Assembly: GCA_013336035.1 (NCBI GenBank)
Contig: JAAXUL010000588.1
Location: 1-5,475 of the forward strand
DNA length: 5,475 nt
Source: Chloroflexales bacterium
Lineage (GTDB): Bacteria; Chloroflexota; Chloroflexia; Chloroflexales; Chloroflexaceae
Reading direction: 5' to 3'
Shown in pieces: positions 1-5,475 of the stretch (within the stretch, counting starts at the first letter, position 1; each line of letters begins with the position of its first letter). A program made the position numbers and the translations under genes. Below the pieces are notes generated by a model. That model searched no databases. It saw only the letters and a list, made by a program, of their open reading frames with translations, and was not told the DNA's origin.

Positions 1-2003
<2,003 letters not shown>

Positions 2004-2016
2004 GCCCTCTTCCCCC

Positions 2017-2053
2017 CTGCCCCCCTCTCCCGCTCCGCAGGAGAGGGGGGCGG
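2017..2053. repeat. GC-rich inverted repeat between infB and rbfA
   Basis: In the 64-nt gap between the two genes, bases 2020-2030 (cccccctctcc) are perfectly complementary to 2040-2050 (ggagagggggg), an 11-bp stem with a 9-nt loop. Three more pairs are possible outward (2019-2051, 2018-2052 as G-U, 2017-2053). No T-run follows on either strand, so it is not a standard Rho-independent terminator. Similar CCCCTCTCC...GGAGAGGGG palindromes are, from memory, dispersed in many high-GC genomes, so it may be one copy of a genome-wide repeat. Possible roles include mRNA stabilisation of the infB 3' end, partial attenuation, or control of rbfA translation. Confidence 0.85.
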
Positions 2054-2057
2054 AAGG
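2052..2057 (+). promoter_or_regulatory. Likely ribosome binding site of rbfA
   Basis: ggaagg lies 10 nt before the rbfA ATG and is the only purine-rich SD-like stretch outside the stem of the upstream hairpin. Its first two bases can pair in the outer part of that stem. Its first five bases (2052-2056) are also perfectly complementary to cttcc at 2009-2013, so the site could be occluded in an extended fold. Confidence 0.55.
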
Positions 2058-2067
2058 TTCTCTTGCT

Positions 2068-2451
2068 ATGGGTAAACAACGACTCCAGCAGGTCGCCGAT
2101 ACGATCCAGCAGATCCTCGGCGATGTGATCCAAAATGAGCTGAAGGACCCGCGGGTCGGCTTCGCGACCGTCACCGGCGTCGAGGTCAGCGCTGACCTGC
2201 AGCGGGCCATCGTCCGCGTCTCGGTGATGGGCGACGAGGCTCAGAAGACCGAGACGATGGGGGCGCTCCAGCGCGCCCGCGGCTTTCTGCGCAAGCGCGT
2301 GGCCGAGGAGATGCGCCATATGCGCTTCATCCCCGAGCTGCACCTCATCCACGACACCTCGCTCGACTATAGCGTCAGGATCACCGAGGTCCTGCGCGAG
2401 GTCGAGGAGGAGCGTCGCCAGAACCCGCCGAAGCTAGACGATGATGAGTGA
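2068..2451 (+). CDS. rbfA: Ribosome-binding factor A
   Basis: Small cytoplasmic KH-fold protein that binds the 30S subunit near helix 1/the 5' end of 16S rRNA and is needed for late 30S maturation and cold adaptation. The 127-residue length is normal for the family. Visible hallmarks are the N-terminal helix with LKDPRVG (residues 25-31), the VTGVEVSADLQRAIV strand region (35-49), the A-x-G turn typical of RbfA-type KH folds (Ala70-Arg71-Gly72), and RFIPEL followed by a conserved Asp (86-96). The C-terminus is short and charged (LDDDE). The ATG at 2068 is chosen because it gives the canonical N-terminus and has an SD-like ggaagg 10 nt upstream. It follows infB, as in many bacteria. Its last 11 bases overlap the next gene. 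Confidence 0.96.
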   Translation: MGKQRLQQVADTIQQILGDVIQNELKDPRVGFATVTGVEVSADLQRAIVRVSVMGDEAQKTETMGALQRARGFLRKRVAEEMRHMRFIPELHLIHDTSLDYSVRITEVLREVEEERRQNPPKLDDDE

Positions 2452-3025
2452 AGGCCCCGACGCCTACTATAAGAAGCGCATCCCTTACACCCTGCGCGGC
2501 CAGCAGTTCGCCTTCGATATTGGCCACACGCTCTTCTCCTCATTCGAGGTCGACGATGGGACCGACCTGCTGCTGCGCACGATCGAGCCCGCCGAGCCCC
2601 CCGCACGGATCCTCGATCTGGGCTGCGGCTGCGGCGTGATCGGCATCGCGCTGGCCCGGCGCTTCCCCGACGCCGCGGTGACGATGGCCGACAAAGACCT
2701 GCTGGCCGTGCGCTACGCCCGCCATAACGCCGCCCTCAACGAGGCCGGCAACACCAGCGTCCTCGGCAGCGTCGGCCTCGAGGCGGTGCCCCCAGGGCCC
2801 TACGACCTGATCGTCTCGAATATCCCGGCCAAGATCGGCGACCTGGCGATCGAGCAGGAGTTCGTGCTCGGCCCGCTCGGGCAGCTGCGCCCCGGGGGCG
2901 AGTACTGGTTCGTCGTCGTCAGCGGGCTCAACCATCTCATCCCCCGCCTCGGCCCACGCCACCAGCTGAAGCTCAAAGAGATTAAGAAGCGCTCTGGATA
3001 CACTGTATACCGCATAGCACAATGA
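2441..3025 (+). CDS. Class I SAM-dependent methyltransferase, RsmC/YbxB-like
   Basis: A 194-residue Rossmann-fold methyltransferase of the 'MTS' small-domain type. Visible: an N-terminal YY (9-10), then LFSSFEVDDGTDLLL (31-45), matching the entry segment of RsmC-like enzymes; SAM-binding motif I DLGCGCGVIG (59-68); acidic Asp84 at the end of strand 2, where the SAM ribose is expected; motif IV SNIPAK (126-131); and a C-terminal GEYWFVVVSG strand with a closing SGYTVYRI. Overall length and both ends resemble Bacillus YbxB, as I recall it. Motif IV reads Asn-Ile-Pro-Ala instead of the NPP[FYW] of most N-methyltransferases in this group, so the target base cannot be assigned. Two ATGs are adjacent (2441, 2444); neither has a well-spaced SD, and both overlap the rbfA end, implying coupled translation. 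The 3' end overlaps nrnA by 4 nt. An rRNA substrate is inferred from context only. Confidence 0.88.
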   Translation: MMSEGPDAYYKKRIPYTLRGQQFAFDIGHTLFSSFEVDDGTDLLLRTIEPAEPPARILDLGCGCGVIGIALARRFPDAAVTMADKDLLAVRYARHNAALNEAGNTSVLGSVGLEAVPPGPYDLIVSNIPAKIGDLAIEQEFVLGPLGQLRPGGEYWFVVVSGLNHLIPRLGPRHQLKLKEIKKRSGYTVYRIAQ

Positions 3026-4020
3026 TCTACACAGATGCAGCGGCCGCGGCGGCCGCCTTCCGCGAGCAGATCGACCAGGCACGGCGCATCCTGCTCCTCA
3101 CCCACGTCAACCCGGACGGCGACGCGGTCGGCTCGCTGCTGGGGGCCGCCCACGCCCTGCGCGACAGCGGTAAAGAGCCGATCTGCCTGCTCGCCTCGCC
3201 CGCGCCCAGCTACAGCCTTATACTCCCCGGTGCCGAGTGGCTCGAGGTCTACCGGCGCGGCGACGCGCTGCCCGCGGCCGACCTGATCTGGATGCTCGAC
3301 ACGGCCACCCCCGACCGCGTCGGCGCGATCTCCGAGGAGCACGGCCCCGCCCTGCTGGCCGGGCCCCTTCTGATCACCGACCACCACGTGACCAACGACG
3401 GCGGCGGCATGGTCAACCTGATCGACCCCTCGGCGGCGTCGACCGCCGACCTGCTCTTCCGGCTGCTGGGAGCAATGGGCCAGCCCGTAAGTCCCGCCGC
3501 GGCCACCTGTCTGCTCCTAGGCGTAACCACCGACACCCAGAGCTTCCAGACCAGCAGCACCACGCCCCAGACGCTGCGGACGTCGGCCGAGCTGCTCGAG
3601 GCCGGGGCCGACCTGCGGGCGGTCATCAACGCGGTCTACTTCAGCATCCCCGAGAGCACCATGCGCCTCTCGGCGCTCGCGCTGAGCGGGCTGCGCCGCG
3701 AGGGGCCCCTGTTCTGGGTGACGGTCTCGCAGGCGCAGCTGGTCGCCACCGGAGCCACCGACGAGGCCACCGACGACACGGTCCAGCAGCTGCAGCGCAG
3801 CGCCGGCATGCGGATCTGCGCCCTGTTCAGAGAGCGCGTCGATGGTACGGTCAAGCTGAGCCTGCGCTCGGTGCCCGGGATCAATGTGGCCGCCATCGCC
3901 CAGACATGGGGCGGCGGCGGGCACACCCAGGCCGCCGGCGCCACCCTCCCGATGAGCCTGGCAGAGGCCCCCGATGCCGTGCTTCCGCTTTTGCGGGCAG
4001 CGCTGGCGAAAGCCCCATAA
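3022..4020 (+). CDS. nrnA: DHH-family phosphoesterase, NrnA-type oligoribonuclease/pAp phosphatase
   Basis: Cytoplasmic metal-dependent phosphoesterase; family members degrade 2-5 nt RNAs to mononucleotides and/or hydrolyse pAp to AMP. The 332-residue length is normal for NrnA. Metal-site motifs are all present: H-x-N-P-D-G-D (His28, Asp32, Asp34), Asp93 in WMLDTA, the DHH triad (120-122), and Asp171 in GVTTDTQSF. The C-terminal DHHA1 domain carries the substrate-binding GGGGH motif (297-301) followed by TQAAG. The start ATG at 3022 overlaps the preceding TGA as ATGA, typical of termination-reinitiation, and I see no independent SD. Residues 6-12 are a seven-Ala run, a mild oddity for the N-terminal helix. 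The position between rbfA and truB matches the common bacterial order. Which activity dominates (nanoRNA, pAp or cyclic dinucleotide products) cannot be read from sequence. Confidence 0.95.
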   Translation: MIYTDAAAAAAAFREQIDQARRILLLTHVNPDGDAVGSLLGAAHALRDSGKEPICLLASPAPSYSLILPGAEWLEVYRRGDALPAADLIWMLDTATPDRVGAISEEHGPALLAGPLLITDHHVTNDGGGMVNLIDPSAASTADLLFRLLGAMGQPVSPAAATCLLLGVTTDTQSFQTSSTTPQTLRTSAELLEAGADLRAVINAVYFSIPESTMRLSALALSGLRREGPLFWVTVSQAQLVATGATDEATDDTVQQLQRSAGMRICALFRERVDGTVKLSLRSVPGINVAAIAQTWGGGGHTQAAGATLPMSLAEAPDAVLPLLRAALAKAP

Positions 4021-4037
4021 GAGCGACCAAGCAGCCC

Positions 4038-4907
4038 ATGAATGGCTTCCTGAATATCAACAAGCCCGCGGGGCTGACCTCGCACGATGTGGTGGCGCGG
4101 GTGCGACGCCTGGCCGGACGGGGTGTGAAGGTAGGCCACGCCGGCACCCTCGACCCCGCCGCCACGGGCATCCTGCCGGTGGCCCTCGGCCAGGCCACGC
4201 GCCTGATCGAGCATCTGGCGGACGCCCGCAAGGGCTACCGGGGCCTCGTCCGCCTTGGCGTGAGCACCGCCACCGATGATGCCGAGGGCGAGCCCCTGGC
4301 GACGCGCGCCGTGCCGCCCCTCGACGACGCGCAGATCGAGGCCGCTCTGGCGCCTCTGCGCGGCGCGATCATGCAAGTGCCGCCGATGTACTCGGCCCTC
4401 CACCACGAAGGTCAGCGCCTCTACGATCTGGCGCGCGCCGGGCAGACGGTCGAGCTGGCGCCGCGGCCCGTGACGGTCTACCGGCTTGACTGGGCGCGGG
4501 CCGGGGGCGACGACCTGAGCATCGAGGTCGAGTGCGGCAAGGGCACCTACATTCGCGCCCTGGCCCGCGACCTCGGCGCGGCCCTGGGCTGCGGGGCCCA
4601 CCTGGCGGCCCTCGAGCGCACCTTCGTCGGCCCCTTTCACCTTGCGGAGGCCATCGCGCTCGATGCGCTGCTGGCCGACCCCGGCCAGCTGTCGGGCGCG
4701 CTGCTGCCGCCCGAGACCGCCGTGGCCGACTGGCCGGCGGCCCGGCTCGACGCCGAGGCAGCGCGCCGCGTCGCCAACGGCATGCCGGTGCAGCTGCCCG
4801 GCCTCGCGGGCGAGCGGGCGCGCGCCCACGCCCCTGGCGGCGAGCTGCTCGCCCTGCTCAGGCACGAGGGTGAGGTCTGGCGGCCGGAGAAGGTATTCCG
4901 TGACTGA
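4038..4907 (+). CDS. truB: tRNA pseudouridine(55) synthase
   Basis: Isomerises U55 to pseudouridine in the T-loop of nearly all tRNAs; in E. coli it also acts as a tRNA folding chaperone. The 289-residue length fits the family. Visible: NKPAGLTSHDVV (8-19), the catalytic motif GHAGTLDPAATG with nucleophile Asp39, the KGYRGLVRLGVSTATDDAEG segment (65-84), QVPPMYSALHHEGQRLYDLAR (113-133) with the conserved Tyr118, and CGKGTYIRALARDLG, followed by a C-terminal PUA-like region ending VWRPEKVF. SALH replaces the common SALK, a mild variant. The ATG at 4038 is preferred because it gives the canonical MNGFLNINKP start; the same frame is open further upstream only because it shadows nrnA. It begins 17 nt after nrnA with no good SD, so it probably depends on upstream translation. 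Its end overlaps the next gene by 8 nt. Confidence 0.97.
   Translation: MNGFLNINKPAGLTSHDVVARVRRLAGRGVKVGHAGTLDPAATGILPVALGQATRLIEHLADARKGYRGLVRLGVSTATDDAEGEPLATRAVPPLDDAQIEAALAPLRGAIMQVPPMYSALHHEGQRLYDLARAGQTVELAPRPVTVYRLDWARAGGDDLSIEVECGKGTYIRALARDLGAALGCGAHLAALERTFVGPFHLAEAIALDALLADPGQLSGALLPPETAVADWPAARLDAEAARRVANGMPVQLPGLAGERARAHAPGGELLALLRHEGEVWRPEKVFRD
4886..4893 (+). promoter_or_regulatory. Strong Shine-Dalgarno sequence inside truB that sets the alaX GTG start
   Basis: ggagaagg ends 6 nt before the GTG at 4900. It is the clearest ribosome binding site in the window, and it decides the non-ATG start of the downstream gene, whose first eight bases lie within truB. Confidence 0.75.
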
Positions 4908-5475
4908 CCGCCTCTACTACGGCGACGCCTACGTGCGCGACTTCGAGGCGACGGTGGTCGCCCACGGGCGCGTGGGCCGGCTGGCCGCCGTAGCCCTTGA
5001 CCGGAGCGCTTTCTACCCCGAGGGCGGCGGCCAGCCCGCCGACACAGGTGCCCTCAATGGCCTCGCGGTCGTCGACGTGCAGGCAGAGGGTGAGACGGTG
5101 TGGCACGCCCTGGCGCGCCCCGAGGATCTGGCGGACCTGCCTGTCGGCGCACAGGCGCGGGGCGTGATCGAGTGGGCGCGGCGCTTCGACCATATGCAGC
5201 AGCACTGCGGCCAGCACCTGCTGACGGCGGCCTTCATCGCCACCAGCGGCCTGCCCACTGTCTCGTTCCACCTGAGCGCCGCCAGCGTAACCATCGACCT
5301 CGACACGCCCGCCCTGACGGCGGCCCAGGCGCGGGCCGCGGAGGAGCTGGCCAACGCCGTGGTGTGGGAGGATCGGCCGATCGCGGCCCGCTTCGTCGGC
5401 GCCGAGGAGCTGGCGCGCCTGCCGCTGCGCAAGGCGCCGGCGGTGGCGGGGCCGGTGCGCGTGGTCAGCGTGCCG
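4900..5475 (+). CDS. alaX: AlaX-type alanyl-tRNA editing protein, 3' end outside window
   Basis: Trans-editing hydrolase related to the editing domain of alanyl-tRNA synthetase; such proteins deacylate Ser- or Gly-mischarged tRNA-Ala. The frame starts at GTG 4900 and is open through the last base (192 codons, no stop). Visible: FYPEGGGQPADTG (38-50), the hallmark editing-domain loop; RFDHMQQHCGQHLL with the zinc-ligand pair His98 and His102 in HxxxH; and the segment LPLRKAPAVAGPVRVVSV (about 174-191) that normally just precedes the second zinc motif (CGGTH). That second motif would fall right after the window. Because the protein begins at the editing fold, without the class II synthetase core, it is not alaS. 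Full-length types are either about 240 residues or about 400 with a C-terminal DHHA1 domain; which applies cannot be seen. The 8-nt overlap with truB and the internal SD suggest coupled expression. Confidence 0.9.
   Translation, partial: MTDRLYYGDAYVRDFEATVVAHGRVGRLAAVALDRSAFYPEGGGQPADTGALNGLAVVDVQAEGETVWHALARPEDLADLPVGAQARGVIEWARRFDHMQQHCGQHLLTAAFIATSGLPTVSFHLSAASVTIDLDTPALTAAQARAAEELANAVVWEDRPIAARFVGAEELARLPLRKAPAVAGPVRVVSVP

Noticed and set aside
2017..2067. Rho-independent terminator after infB
   Set aside because: The stem is strong, but no T-run follows on either strand, and rbfA begins 15 nt after the outer end of the stem.
2405..2412. aggaggag as SD for the methyltransferase
   Set aside because: It is about 28 nt before the ATG, too far, with no ATG or GTG start at usable spacing; it encodes the Glu-Glu run of RbfA.
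3037..3057. GC palindrome-like gcggccgcggcggccgc stretch near the nrnA start as an operator
   Set aside because: It is explained by the poly-Ala codons of nrnA, and there is no promoter nearby for it to act on.
3237..4037. Upstream extension of truB in the same frame, overlapping nrnA
   Set aside because: The translation is Arg/Pro/Gly-rich noise without family motifs, while nrnA has complete catalytic motifs in another frame; TruB starts canonically at 4038.
3636..4865. 409-residue antisense open frame opposite nrnA and truB
   Set aside because: Long antisense frames are expected in high-GC coding DNA; its composition is low-information, no domain is recognisable, and both sense genes are intact.
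4858..5432. Antisense frames opposite the alaX gene
   Set aside because: The sense frame carries the editing-domain and zinc-ligand motifs and a strong SD; the antisense translations show no recognisable family.

Overview
The window is a compact, high-GC, single-strand block of translation and RNA-metabolism genes, all on the + strand: infB (5' end missing) - rbfA - a class I methyltransferase - nrnA (DHH phosphoesterase) - truB - an alaX-type alanyl-tRNA editing gene (3' end missing). Gene order and the style of the IF2 protein (a Gly-rich low-complexity N-terminal tail, GHVDHGKT followed by Lys) suggest a high-GC member of the Chloroflexota, probably class Chloroflexia. That placement is an inference from recalled family features, not from a database search.

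Layout: 1-2003 is the bulk of IF2. The coding frame is open back to the first base, so the gene starts upstream of the window; the ATG at 252 is internal. The first ~140 nt encode two tandem-repeat blocks (GGP units, then GGSSR/GGSR units). A 64-nt gap follows, holding a strong GC-rich inverted repeat whose 3' foot touches the likely rbfA ribosome binding site. From rbfA onward genes are packed tightly: rbfA/methyltransferase overlap 11 nt (8 nt if the second ATG is used), methyltransferase/nrnA overlap 4 nt (ATGA), nrnA/truB are 17 nt apart, and truB/alaX overlap 8 nt. No internal promoter or canonical terminator was recognised, so this looks like one transcription unit with translational coupling.

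How the genes fit together: IF2 places initiator tRNA on the 30S subunit; RbfA matures the 30S subunit; the methyltransferase resembles the RsmC/YbxB group and may modify rRNA; NrnA degrades very short RNAs and/or pAp; TruB makes pseudouridine 55 in tRNA; the AlaX-type protein clears mischarged tRNA-Ala. infB-rbfA-nrnA-truB is a widely conserved bacterial cluster. The additions here are the methyltransferase between rbfA and nrnA, and the tRNA-editing gene directly after truB, where many bacteria have ribF.

This is mainly housekeeping DNA. I see no mobile element, CRISPR array, RNA gene or defence system. The points worth a second look are the RGG-like IF2 tail, the hairpin that could hide the rbfA ribosome binding site, the embedded methyltransferase with an altered catalytic motif, and the linked editing gene.
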